A DNA stretch of 17,064 bases from UBA1672 sp964015995 (GTDB taxonomy: Bacteria > Pseudomonadota > Alphaproteobacteria > Micavibrionales > Micavibrionaceae), in NCBI GenBank assembly GCA_964015995.1, contig CAXHFH010000044.1, positions 1 through 17,064 on the forward strand. Direction: 5' to 3'. This document shows, piece by piece, positions 1 to 7,377 of the stretch. Both the position numbers and the translations under genes were made by a program. Positions within the stretch are counted from its first letter, which is position 1, and the number at the start of each line of letters is the position of its first letter. The notes beneath the pieces were generated by a model. The model was not told the origin of the DNA, made no database searches, and saw nothing but the letters and a program-made list of their open reading frames with translations.

Positions 1-42
1 CCTCTGGATTCGTCGGCAGCGTCAGATGTGTATAAGAGACAG
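1..42 (+). other. Illumina Nextera adapter at contig end (artefact)
   Basis: Positions 10-42 match the 33-base Nextera read-1 transposase adapter: TCGTCGGCAGCGTC (10-23) followed by the 19-base Tn5 mosaic end AGATGTGTATAAGAGACAG (24-42). In the library construct an 8-base i5 index and a final C lie just before this adapter; the nine bases at 1-9 fit that layout, although I cannot confirm the index. This is synthetic sequence left at an assembly end. It puts an in-frame TAA (33-35) before the first gene, which would make that gene look artificially complete at its 5' end. Confidence 0.97.
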
Positions 43-44
43 GC

Positions 45-500
45 ATTAAGTTCAAACATGGCCAGTTGCGCTTTATGGCAGAATTCGAGGTTAGCGGACG
101 CGTTTTAGGTAAAAAATACTATGATGATGGACGCTATGCACAAATCGCCCCGATGGATTTATCATTGGGCTGGCAATATATGTCTAAACCGCGCGTCTAT
201 AAAAACGCGAAAATGCACAATCATAACCGCGTATTTACTTGGGAAGGGGAAATTAAAATCCCACGTCAAGATGCCATAAGAAGCTTTGCAAATATTCACA
301 TTATCCCTGCCAATGAAGTGGTCTGGAAAAAGCTTGTCGCACTTGAAAAAGAGCAATTCGTGACACTGTCAGGTCATTTGGTTCATTATGATGAGCGTAT
401 TAAAAACCGAATTTTTATGCTCCGCACATCTCTCACGCGCAATGATACAGGGCTGGAATCCTGTGAATTAATGTATGTGCAATCTGTCGAACAATATTAA
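45..500 (+). CDS. Conserved uncharacterised alphaproteobacterial protein, 5'-truncated
   Basis: The frame is open from the adapter junction (45) to a TAA at 498-500, so the gene is cut by the contig end. Neither the TTG at 66 nor the ATG at 75 is likely to be the real start, because residues encoded before them (KFKHGQLRF) continue the family pattern. The visible part resembles an uncharacterised family of about 200 residues that usually starts with a membrane helix, followed by an AEFEV-type strand region. Recognisable blocks are AEFEVSGRVL, MDLSLGW, FANIHIIPANE and the C-terminal SLTRNDTGLESCELMYV. In this family the LGW is normally followed by GPMSD; here it is QYMSK. No catalytic residues or known function. 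The missing N terminus probably holds the membrane anchor (inference from family memory). Confidence 0.75.
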   Translation: MKFKHGQLRFMAEFEVSGRVLGKKYYDDGRYAQIAPMDLSLGWQYMSKPRVYKNAKMHNHNRVFTWEGEIKIPRQDAIRSFANIHIIPANEVVWKKLVALEKEQFVTLSGHLVHYDERIKNRIFMLRTSLTRNDTGLESCELMYVQSVEQY

Positions 501-506
501 AAGCAC

Positions 507-1157
507 CTAGTTCAATGCCTCTGGCACTTGCATCGCTTGCTCTAACGCATCCAAAACATTCACGGTCGCCTGCATAACACCCTTCTCATAACCTAAAACA
601 TAGCTTGAAACATCCACAAAGCTTGCGCCTGCCTGCGCCAGAACACCACAATTTTGATTGGTGATATCCTGCCCCCGCGTAACGATCAAACATTCTGTGC
701 CATGACTTATCGCCGCAATAACGGTTGGATCCGCACCGGTCACAATATAATCACACCCTGCAGCTATAGCCTCTTTTGCATCCTTTTGGTTATCGGCCTC
801 AACGCCGATAATGGCATCTGCGCCGTGATATTTTCGAACAGTTTCAATATCATCAGCCTGCTTAATCAGTGCGCCATCCGCACCTTTTATATCCGAGATA
901 TCGTTCAAACCACTGACGACCGCAACAAGCCCCTGATCACGTATGACGGGTATTAAATCCGTGATGCGCTCTTGGCGTTCGGGATCATTCTCATTGCAAA
1001 CCAGTTCCACAACGGTAAAATTTTTCTCATACCCCGATCCACGGTTAATCGCAAAAGCCATTTGACGCACATAACCAATAAGATCAAGCATGTTCGAGAA
1101 ATCATCTATCCGCACATAAATGCCGCATGGTGGGCTTCCGCTCTTGTCCTTACTCAT
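507..1157 (-). CDS. Thiamine-phosphate-synthase-like TIM barrel protein
   Basis: 216 residues, cytoplasmic, no signal peptide. The pattern is that of the ThiE/TenI TIM barrel: short beta strands alternating with helices, such as LVAVVSG, GADGALIK, GADAIIGVEA and CDYIVTGAD. The segment GVEADNQKDAKEAIAAGCDYIVTG aligns in style with the ThiE stretch that recognises the product phosphate. The pyrophosphate-binding Q-x-R-x-K motif that ThiE has after its first strands is not visible (VELVCNEND occupies that place), so true thiamine phosphate synthase activity is doubtful. The start at 1157 is supported by a purine-rich AAAGGT about 10 bases upstream. The gene diverges from yejF with start codons only about 45 bases apart, and its stop is 6 bases from the convergent stop of the preceding gene. 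Fold is likely; reaction unknown. Confidence 0.7.
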   Translation of the reverse strand: MSKDKSGSPPCGIYVRIDDFSNMLDLIGYVRQMAFAINRGSGYEKNFTVVELVCNENDPERQERITDLIPVIRDQGLVAVVSGLNDISDIKGADGALIKQADDIETVRKYHGADAIIGVEADNQKDAKEAIAAGCDYIVTGADPTVIAAISHGTECLIVTRGQDITNQNCGVLAQAGASFVDVSSYVLGYEKGVMQATVNVLDALEQAMQVPEALN

Positions 1158-1202
1158 GGTTTAGCTTACCTTTACCTATCTAATATGACGTTTGCAGTGC
1201 TA

Positions 1203-2819
1203 ATGGAAAAAATCCTTCAAATCAAGAACCTTCATGTCGATTTCAAAACACCTTCGGGCATGTTTGAAGCCGTGAAAGGCGTCAGTTTTGATATTAACCG
1301 CGGGCAAACGGTGGCTTTAGTCGGTGAATCTGGCTCTGGTAAATCTGTAACCGCCCTCTCGGCGATGAAGCTTTTGGCCTATCCGGTGGCATCCCACAAA
1401 GAAGGCTCCTCCATCATTTTCGAAGGCGAAGAACTGATTGATAAGCCAGAATCCTATATGCGTAAGATACGCGGGCAGCAAATCGGCATGATCTTTCAAG
1501 AGCCGCAAAGCGCGCTTAACCCGCTTCATACGATTGAAAAGCAAATCAACGAAGTTCTGAAAATCCATCAGGGTATGAATAATGATCAAGCAAAAGCGCG
1601 CGTTCTGGAATTACTCGATATGGTTGGCTTATCACGGTTCAAGGAACGCTTAAACGCCTACCCGCACGAGCTTTCGGGCGGCCAACGCCAACGCGTGGTC
1701 ATTGCACTCGCCCTTGCCAATAATCCTGAGCTTTTGATTGCCGATGAACCCACAACTGCGCTGGATGTCACGATACAGGCGCAAATTCTGGAACTCTTGC
1801 AAGACCTGCAAAAAGAACTCAACATGGCGATGTTGCTGATTACGCATGATTTATCCGTCGTAGAAAAAATGGCGGATTATGTCTGTGTTATGCGTCATGG
1901 TGAAATTCTGGAACAGAAGGATAAAAAGACCCTGTTCGCAAAGCCTGAGCATGAATATACGCAAATGCTGCTGAACACTATTCCACGCGGCATGGTAAAG
2001 CCCTTAAACAAAAATGCCCATGTTCTTCTTAAAGGCCAAGACGTGAAGGTTTACTTCCCGAACAAACGTAATTTCTTTGGCAAAGCCATCAGTCATATCA
2101 AGGCCGTTGATCACATTGATCTGACCATTCACCGCGGTGAAACACTTGGTGTTGTGGGTGAATCTGGATCCGGGAAAAGCACGCTTGGCTTTGCCGCACT
2201 TAGATTACTAAATGGTAAGGGCAATTTACAATTCGATGATATTGATATCTCTGCCTATAACAAAAAATCCATGCGCCCACTGCGCTCACGCATGCAAATT
2301 GTGTTTCAAGATCCTTATGGCTCCCTCTCCCCGCGTATGAGCGTATCCCAAATCATTGAAGAAGGGCTAAAGCTTCATCACAAGGATTTGTCGGAAGAAC
2401 AAAGAGATGAGCGCGTCATCAGTGTTTTAAAAGATGTCCATATGGATCCGGCAACGCGTAATCGCTACCCCCATGAGTTTTCAGGTGGCCAAAGACAACG
2501 TATTTCGATTGCGCGCGCTATGGTGCTTAATCCTGAATTTGTGGTGTTGGATGAACCGACAAGCGCGCTCGATGTATCCGTACAAGCGGAAATCGTGGAT
2601 TTGCTGCGAGAGCTTCAGCAAAAACACAATTTAACCTATATGTTCATCAGCCACGACCTGCGCGTTGTACGCGCCATGAGCCATAAATTATTGGTGATGA
2701 AGGACGGCAAAGTTGTAGAACACGGCGATGCACAGGATGTGTTCAATAATCCGAAAGAAGAATATACAAAAGCCTTATTAGAAGCGGCAATGAACTTAAA
2801 GGCCAAAAAAACGGCTTAG
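1203..2819 (+). CDS. yejF: ABC importer double ATPase, YejF type (peptide / microcin C)
   Basis: 538 residues, close to the 529 of E. coli YejF. Two complete nucleotide-binding domains are fused in one chain and would energise an oligopeptide/microcin C type importer (YejABEF) at the inner membrane. NBD1: Walker A GESGSGKS (41-48), Q99, signature LSGGQRQR (157-164), Walker B LLIADEP (177-183), H215. NBD2: Walker A GESGSGKS (319-326), Q369, FSGGQRQR (426-433), Walker B VVLDEP (447-452), H484. Signature stretches of this subfamily are LNPLHTIEKQI and FQDPYGSLSPRMS. I chose ATG 1203 because MEKILQIKNLHVDF is the usual family start; ATG 1185 would add six residues, and neither has a clear Shine-Dalgarno. 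A longer open frame back to 972 would overlap the opposite gene and is rejected. The permease and binding-protein genes yejA, yejB and yejE are not adjacent, unlike the classical operon. Confidence 0.93.
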   Translation: MEKILQIKNLHVDFKTPSGMFEAVKGVSFDINRGQTVALVGESGSGKSVTALSAMKLLAYPVASHKEGSSIIFEGEELIDKPESYMRKIRGQQIGMIFQEPQSALNPLHTIEKQINEVLKIHQGMNNDQAKARVLELLDMVGLSRFKERLNAYPHELSGGQRQRVVIALALANNPELLIADEPTTALDVTIQAQILELLQDLQKELNMAMLLITHDLSVVEKMADYVCVMRHGEILEQKDKKTLFAKPEHEYTQMLLNTIPRGMVKPLNKNAHVLLKGQDVKVYFPNKRNFFGKAISHIKAVDHIDLTIHRGETLGVVGESGSGKSTLGFAALRLLNGKGNLQFDDIDISAYNKKSMRPLRSRMQIVFQDPYGSLSPRMSVSQIIEEGLKLHHKDLSEEQRDERVISVLKDVHMDPATRNRYPHEFSGGQRQRISIARAMVLNPEFVVLDEPTSALDVSVQAEIVDLLRELQQKHNLTYMFISHDLRVVRAMSHKLLVMKDGKVVEHGDAQDVFNNPKEEYTKALLEAAMNLKAKKTA

Positions 2820-2833
2820 TATTTTCTACCTGA

Positions 2834-3613
2834 CTACGTTAGTGCCAATTCGTGATCAACGACAGGAACTGCTTCGCTATATTGATCAAGATGTGCCTTA
2901 ACAATGCTCAACACGTCAGTGCTACACACCATACCCATGTGGCTTTGCTTGCTTTTAGGATCTACTTCAATGTTTTCTACATCAGAATACTGACCAGCCC
3001 ACGGGTTTTGTGCAGAATCTACGGCAACAACACCATCATATGCAGAATATACGGACAGTAGCGGCACATCAGGCGGCCCGTTTTCCATGTACTCTTTCAG
3101 CTCCGCTTGTATGTCGCGATCACTCTGATTAAGCAGAACAAAAGCACCCTCAACGAGTAAATTAACGCCCGATTTATCCATAGCAGCCCCCAGCGGTGTG
3201 CCCAATGTCGTGACAGACCGCACCTTATCAGGGTTACGATATGCCAATAACAGGCTTTGAATGCCCCCTAAACTATGCCCAACCAAAGCAACCGGTTCAC
3301 CGTCATGTTCTTCAAAAATTTTGTCTAACTGGTTTTGTTGACGCGTGGCAATCCCCCCTATTACACCAAGATTAAGCCCCGTATCAGAGTCATACGGTTG
3401 ATACCCTTCAGGCCGTAAGGACGTACGAAGCGCATATGTTGTCATGTCGTGCGCCATGAAACCGGGAATAGCCATAACCGGGCCACGATATACATCTGAT
3501 TGTGGCATTATAAAATCACGCGCAAAGCCAAATGCGCTGTTCATCATCTCTGTCCCTGTGCGTACCCCCTCTAGGGCTGTATCGCAATATGACGGTGAAT
3601 CAAACTTATCCAT
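2834..3613 (-). CDS. Alpha/beta hydrolase (lipase/esterase-like)
   Basis: 259 residues, no signal peptide. The alpha/beta-hydrolase core is clear. An oxyanion-hole strand loop AIPGFMAHD (48-56) is followed by the nucleophile elbow GHSLGG with Ser114, then TLGTPLG. The probable acid is Asp193 in SVYSAYDGVV, and the probable base is His225 in SKQSHMGM. The spacing of the triad and the TLGTP strand resemble bacterial lipase/PGAP1-like hydrolases. The substrate cannot be told. The gene converges on yejF with 14 bases between stops and no obvious terminator. A candidate promoter lies upstream at 3641-3671, and a GAAAG stretch just before the ATG can serve as ribosome site. Fold is well supported; specificity is not. 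Confidence 0.85.
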   Translation of the reverse strand: MDKFDSPSYCDTALEGVRTGTEMMNSAFGFARDFIMPQSDVYRGPVMAIPGFMAHDMTTYALRTSLRPEGYQPYDSDTGLNLGVIGGIATRQQNQLDKIFEEHDGEPVALVGHSLGGIQSLLLAYRNPDKVRSVTTLGTPLGAAMDKSGVNLLVEGAFVLLNQSDRDIQAELKEYMENGPPDVPLLSVYSAYDGVVAVDSAQNPWAGQYSDVENIEVDPKSKQSHMGMVCSTDVLSIVKAHLDQYSEAVPVVDHELALT

Positions 3614-3640
3614 AACTCATACTTTCTTTATTATGAATTC

Positions 3641-3671
3641 ATTATAGATATATGTGGGTCGTACTTGTCCA
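3641..3671 (-). promoter_or_regulatory. Candidate sigma-70 promoter for the alpha/beta hydrolase
   Basis: Reading the minus strand, TGGACA (-35 like, complement of 3666-3671) is followed after 19 bases by a perfect TATAAT (complement of 3641-3646). The -10 is about 27 bases upstream of the hydrolase start codon. The 19-base spacer is longer than the ideal 17, so strength is uncertain. Confidence 0.4.
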
Positions 3672-3745
3672 TGACCTTCTATGACGCGTTGCATCATCTC
3701 CCGGCTTTAAACACAAATTTTTGCGCGTTTTTCTGCATTTTTCCT

Positions 3746-3775
3746 TTGCCTTTGCAATAAACACCGTGTTAAGAC
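3746..3775 (+). promoter_or_regulatory. Possible rpsU promoter (weak match)
   Basis: TTGCCT (3746-3751) is followed 18 bases later by TAAGAC (3770-3775), which is preceded by TG one base away (extended -10 style). The match is only approximate. If correct, transcription would start near 3782, which places the CtrA-type box at 3789-3803 just inside the transcript start region. Confidence 0.25.
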
Positions 3776-3788
3776 CTTACTCACGTTT

Positions 3789-3803
3789 TTAAGTTAGACT
3801 TAA
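3789..3803 (+). promoter_or_regulatory. CtrA-type box TTAA-N7-TTAA, also a perfect inverted repeat
   Basis: TTAAGTTAGACTTAA is an exact TTAA-N7-TTAA, the full CtrA recognition pattern known from Caulobacter and relatives. It is also a 6-base inverted repeat (TTAAGT / ACTTAA) around TAG. It lies 32 bases before the rpsU start codon. The same window encodes ChpT, the phosphotransferase that feeds CtrA, so the factor is expected in this cell. Binding itself is inference; an AT-rich spacer can produce such a match by chance. Confidence 0.45.
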
Positions 3804-3834
3804 ATATTAAACAATTTAGAAAGAGGTGAACACT

Positions 3835-4041
3835 GTGGTCAGTGTCAACGTAAGAGATAACAACGTCGATCAAGCTTTGCGCGTTCTGAAAAAGAAAATG
3901 CAACGCGAAGGTATCTTCCGCGAAATGAAGCTTCGTCGTCATTACGAAAAACCATCTGAGAAAAAAGCACGCGAAGAAGCCGAAGCAATTCGTCGTTGCC
4001 GTAAGATGGATCGTAAACGTCGCGATCGCGATGGGTATTAG
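3835..4041 (+). CDS. rpsU: 30S ribosomal protein S21
   Basis: 68 residues, very basic, matching alphaproteobacterial S21 nearly end to end: VRDNNVDQALRVLKKKMQ, EGIFREMKLRRHYEKPSEKK, then an Arg/Lys-rich tail. S21 joins the small subunit platform near the 3' end of 16S rRNA and assists initiation. The start chosen is GTG 3835, giving M-V-S-V-N-V-R-D as in relatives. It sits 6 bases after a strong Shine-Dalgarno (AAGAGGTGA, 3821-3829). An in-frame GTG at 3826 lies inside that Shine-Dalgarno and is therefore unlikely to be used. The gene is monocistronic in appearance, with a CtrA-like box upstream and an intrinsic terminator downstream. Confidence 0.95.
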   Translation: MVSVNVRDNNVDQALRVLKKKMQREGIFREMKLRRHYEKPSEKKAREEAEAIRRCRKMDRKRRDRDGY

Positions 4042-4060
4042 TCCTATATAAATATTCAAC

Positions 4061-4096
4061 AAAAACTGCCCTCGTTAACGCGTCGGCGGTTTTTTT
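4061..4096 (+). terminator. Intrinsic terminator after rpsU
   Basis: AAAAACTGCC (4061-4070) can pair with GGCGGTTTTT (4085-4094) with one T-G wobble. This leaves a 14-base loop and is followed by a T run to 4096. It begins 20 bases after the rpsU stop codon. Confidence 0.75.
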
Positions 4097-4170
4097 GTGC
4101 GTGTAAAATCATTTATGAATATGATAGACTAGTCATTCAAATTTTAAATTTCAGGATTAAAGACTAAATT

Positions 4171-5424
4171 ATGATGTTTTGTGCAAAGAAGAATGCTTTA
4201 AAATTTTTACTGATCTTACTGTTCAGTTTTGCGCCTGTCGCTGCTCATGCTCAATTTCAGGAAGACAAAGAAGACAAAGAAGAAATGAAGTGGGAACGCT
4301 TCGAGTCTGCAACAGGTGTCTTTGCAACTAAATTCCCCAAACTGTATATATATAAAATATTCCCCTTTCGCTACAATAAGACGGACATTGCTTTCAGCAC
4401 TGAAATTGTATCCAGCCTAGATGGAGGGAGTGCAACAAAAGACAAAAGTATTATGATCCGCGCAGTGCAAACTTTTGGTGATGAAATCACCACCGGAGAA
4501 GCAAAAAAAATATTGGAAAGAGAAGCCAGACGATATGCTCACTCTGTTCGATCTATTAAAGGTAAAGTTCTTGCGAATGAAGAAGTCAAATACAATGATT
4601 TTCTAGGGCGACGGTTGTATATAACATACTTGGAAAATGGCATTAAGTATGGGATGCGTATTCGCATTTATCTAACAGATTATTCCAAAGTTGAACAAGT
4701 TCTTACAGGCCCTGCGAGAACAATGTACTCGTATCGCTCAGATGACTTTTTTAATTCCATTAAATTATTTGATGGCATGAATCAACTTGAAGAACCTGTG
4801 GAATTAGGTGGTGGATGGATCAACTACACATCAAAGAACAACATTTTCTCTGTAAAACTTCCTCCTAAAAACTCTGATTATTCTCCCACTTTACCAGCGT
4901 TCAAAGCGTCACGCACCTCTGAGTCTATGAACTTTGAGTTTCATGATCCCGTTAGAAACCAAAAAGTTATTTATGGTGCTTATTCATATAAAATTGGTAA
5001 AAAAGTAACCTATGAAAATGCAAAAAACATATTGTTTGCAAACCATATCACACGCTTTGTTCGGAATGCTTCTATAGATAGTCTAAAAACAGAAAATGAC
5101 ATCGTTGATGGCGTGAATATTATGTCGACAAAACTTATCATCACCCCCCCTCGTAAATTACCTTATATCAACACTGTTTTTCTGGAAGTACGCTACCAAG
5201 GGGATACTATTGTTGTTCAGGAAATCCTGACAAGTGCCGGGCATGCAAGGTCACAACTGCCCAAACTTCTTCTTGCATCAATAGACTTTCATCCTGAAAA
5301 ATATGCACGCGCATCCAAGAAAAAAGTTAAAAAATCTGACGGCGCTGGTAACGCCACAGAAGAAACGGCTGAAGAAGAAGAAGAAGAAGACGCTTCTCCT
5401 AAAGAAAGTTATATTGACGAATAG
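4171..5424 (+). CDS. Secreted protein with two related halves, unknown function
   Basis: 417 residues. Residues 1-27 form a clear Sec signal peptide: basic start, hydrophobic core FLLILLFSFAPVAA, and cleavage expected after AHA. The mature protein is therefore periplasmic or exported. A charged EDKEDKEE linker leads into two domains of about 160 residues that look duplicated. W41ERFES..F..KFP and W216INYTS..F.VKLP begin the halves, EAKKIL (110-115) matches NAKNIL (283-288), and FFNSIKLF (193-200) matches LLASIDFH (367-374). A Lys-rich stretch (383-388) and an acidic run (397-407) close the chain. I recognise no named family; each half might be a small alpha/beta domain. Codon choice looks more AT-rich than in neighbours. 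The ribosome site is poor (AGGA about 14 bases before ATG 4171; ATG 4174 is also possible). It converges with the aminopeptidase gene. Confidence 0.8.
   Translation: MMFCAKKNALKFLLILLFSFAPVAAHAQFQEDKEDKEEMKWERFESATGVFATKFPKLYIYKIFPFRYNKTDIAFSTEIVSSLDGGSATKDKSIMIRAVQTFGDEITTGEAKKILEREARRYAHSVRSIKGKVLANEEVKYNDFLGRRLYITYLENGIKYGMRIRIYLTDYSKVEQVLTGPARTMYSYRSDDFFNSIKLFDGMNQLEEPVELGGGWINYTSKNNIFSVKLPPKNSDYSPTLPAFKASRTSESMNFEFHDPVRNQKVIYGAYSYKIGKKVTYENAKNILFANHITRFVRNASIDSLKTENDIVDGVNIMSTKLIITPPRKLPYINTVFLEVRYQGDTIVVQEILTSAGHARSQLPKLLLASIDFHPEKYARASKKKVKKSDGAGNATEETAEEEEEEDASPKESYIDE
5371..5390 (+). repeat. GAA trinucleotide run coding for poly-Glu
   Basis: Six uninterrupted GAA units plus GA, in frame, encode most of the acidic run near the C terminus of the secreted protein. 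Such runs can change length by replication slippage in multiples of three without breaking the frame. Confidence 0.85.
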
Positions 5425-5454
5425 CATAATTCAGAACATATGAACGTGCACAAC

Positions 5455-7305
5455 CTAACATGTGCTTTTCGTTATGTTACCTGACAGCCATGCTTTCTCA
5501 CCTTCCGATAAGTATGGCGACAGCTTTTCTTCCACAGACCGCAGATATTGAGCCAACCATTCTTTTTCGCGCTCATTAAGCATATCACTTATAATCAGTG
5601 ACGCATCAAACGGGGCATAAGATACAGTTTCAAAACAAAAACTACCTCTTTTGATACTTTCAGAGACTAAAACCAGATTTTCAAGCCTGATACCGTATTC
5701 ACCCTCTTTATAATATCCCGGTTCATTCGATAACAGCATCCCTGCTTCAAAGGGCTTTTCCTCCTTGGGCGATATGTGCGTTGATTTCTCATGCACGCAT
5801 AAATAACATCCCACGCCATGACCTGTCCCGTGCGCGTAATCCAAATCAACTTCATGCAGAGACTTACGTGCCAACGCATCAATGTCTTTACCGCTTGTTT
5901 CTTTTGGAAATACCGCAGATGCAACGGCTATATGCCCCTTGAGCACGCGCGTGTAGTTTTCCTTCATTTCTTGTGTCGGTTCACCAATAGCAATGGTGCG
6001 TGTGATGTCCGTTGTGCCCCATTTATATTGCCCCCCACTATCCACCAACAACAAACCATCGCCTGTAACCATGCTGCTTGATCTGTGGGTCGCACGATAA
6101 TGAATGATTGCGCCGTTAGCATTAAAACCGGCAATCGTTGCAAAACTAGATCCTAGATAATCTTCGCTTTGGCGACGAAACTTTTTTAAGGCTTGCTGCA
6201 CAGAAAGCTCGCTAAAGGTTACTTTATTTTGTTTACCTTCAATCCATTTCAAAAACTTTGTAACAGCCACTCCATCGGCAATATGCGCTTTACGAATAGC
6301 CTCTTGCTCACTCGGCGTTTTGATCGCTTTAGGCAAAACGCATGGGTCTTCTTTGTTCAAAATTTTGATTTTATTATCTTGTGCAAATTGCGCAAACCAT
6401 TGAGGCGTAGAGGCTTCGTCCAACCACAATGTGCCCTTGATGGTCTTCATTCTTTTTTCTATTTGATCAGAACTATAGACACGCGTATCTCGCCCCAAGG
6501 CCTTTACAAACATGTCAGCGATTTTTTTCTTATTCGGCTCAAACCCAAAGGTGACAACATCCTTTCCCAGCGTTTGAATCACCTCTTCAGATAGCTTTTC
6601 TTGATCAACGAACCAGTCCATTTTACCGTTCGCATACAGCACAGCATACGATAAACACAACGGTGAAAAATCAATATCGTTACCCCGAAGATTCAACAGC
6701 CAGCATATTGAATCTCCTGCCGTAATCAGACATGCGCCGCATTTATTTTCCTTCAGTAGCCGCCCTATTCTTTTCCGCTTATCCGCAGAAGAGCTTCCGG
6801 CGATCTCATCCGGAAATATGCTCACGGGCTCACATGGTTTCTCCGGCTGCTTTTTCCAAATGCGATCAATCAAATTACCCACGATAGGCTTAAGTGTTAT
6901 ATCTTTATGATCAACTTTCTCTTTTATCTTTTTGATTTGGTCTGCTGTCATCAACCAAACGTCATAGCCAATCACAGTGCCATACTCGGCATTCGTTTCC
7001 AGCCATCCGCCCATAGACACTTTCGTACTGTCATCTATTTCATAAAGTTTTGTATCAACCTGCTCTTTCAATTGTGTCGCGTATCGGCCATCGCTCATAA
7101 CGGAAGCTTTATAGTCCAAAATGATTGAAACCCCCGCGCTCCCCGTGAAACCGGTTAGCCATTCCAAGCGCTCCGCATAGGGGGCAAGAAATTCGCCTTG
7201 AAACTCATCAGTACGCGGCAAAATGTACCCATCAAGCTTTTCTTTTTTCATTTCTTTGCGTAAGGCAGATAGTCTGACTTGATAAGGACTGCGTTTTGAT
7301 GCCAT
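5455..7305 (-). CDS. Xaa-Pro aminopeptidase (aminopeptidase P, M24B)
   Basis: 616 residues, the length of the long three-domain aminopeptidase P group (XPNPEP1-like). It removes N-terminal residues preceding proline from peptides and should be cytoplasmic (no signal peptide). The order is creatinase N-terminal domain (about 8-140, with PRTDEFQGEFL and DGRYATQ), a second creatinase-like domain (about 160-325), the pita-bread M24 catalytic domain (about 330-550) and a short C-terminal extension. The five metal ligands are present: Asp422, Asp433 (TTDITRT), His496 (HGTGHGVG), Glu528 (NEPGYY) and Glu542 (RLEN). His402 and His505 occupy the usual accessory positions. Position 429 is Trp where most relatives have Asp (QYKWGTTD); this is not a metal ligand. 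The start has AAGG nine bases upstream. It is divergent from the small membrane protein at 7378. Confidence 0.93.
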   Translation of the reverse strand: MASKRSPYQVRLSALRKEMKKEKLDGYILPRTDEFQGEFLAPYAERLEWLTGFTGSAGVSIILDYKASVMSDGRYATQLKEQVDTKLYEIDDSTKVSMGGWLETNAEYGTVIGYDVWLMTADQIKKIKEKVDHKDITLKPIVGNLIDRIWKKQPEKPCEPVSIFPDEIAGSSSADKRKRIGRLLKENKCGACLITAGDSICWLLNLRGNDIDFSPLCLSYAVLYANGKMDWFVDQEKLSEEVIQTLGKDVVTFGFEPNKKKIADMFVKALGRDTRVYSSDQIEKRMKTIKGTLWLDEASTPQWFAQFAQDNKIKILNKEDPCVLPKAIKTPSEQEAIRKAHIADGVAVTKFLKWIEGKQNKVTFSELSVQQALKKFRRQSEDYLGSSFATIAGFNANGAIIHYRATHRSSSMVTGDGLLLVDSGGQYKWGTTDITRTIAIGEPTQEMKENYTRVLKGHIAVASAVFPKETSGKDIDALARKSLHEVDLDYAHGTGHGVGCYLCVHEKSTHISPKEEKPFEAGMLLSNEPGYYKEGEYGIRLENLVLVSESIKRGSFCFETVSYAPFDASLIISDMLNEREKEWLAQYLRSVEEKLSPYLSEGEKAWLSGNITKSTC

Positions 7306-7377
7306 GTTGTAACCTTAGGTAAATTAAATATGCAAAGCCAAGGATAAAACGAGCGCTGCAAAGATGAAAGGAATTTT

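Noticed and set aside
24..42. Tn5 mosaic end as evidence of a natural transposon
   Set aside because: It is directly preceded by the synthetic Nextera read-1 sequence and lies at the contig edge, so it is a library adapter.
972..1202. N-terminal extension of YejF
   Set aside because: The frame is open but overlaps the opposite ThiE-like gene, the translated text has no YejF similarity, and the family starts at about 1203.
3826..3834. GTG 3826 as the rpsU start
   Set aside because: It lies inside the Shine-Dalgarno that serves GTG 3835, and the later start gives the normal S21 N terminus.
4144..4160. TTAA...TTAA pair upstream of the exported protein gene as a CtrA box
   Set aside because: The spacer is 9 bases instead of 7.
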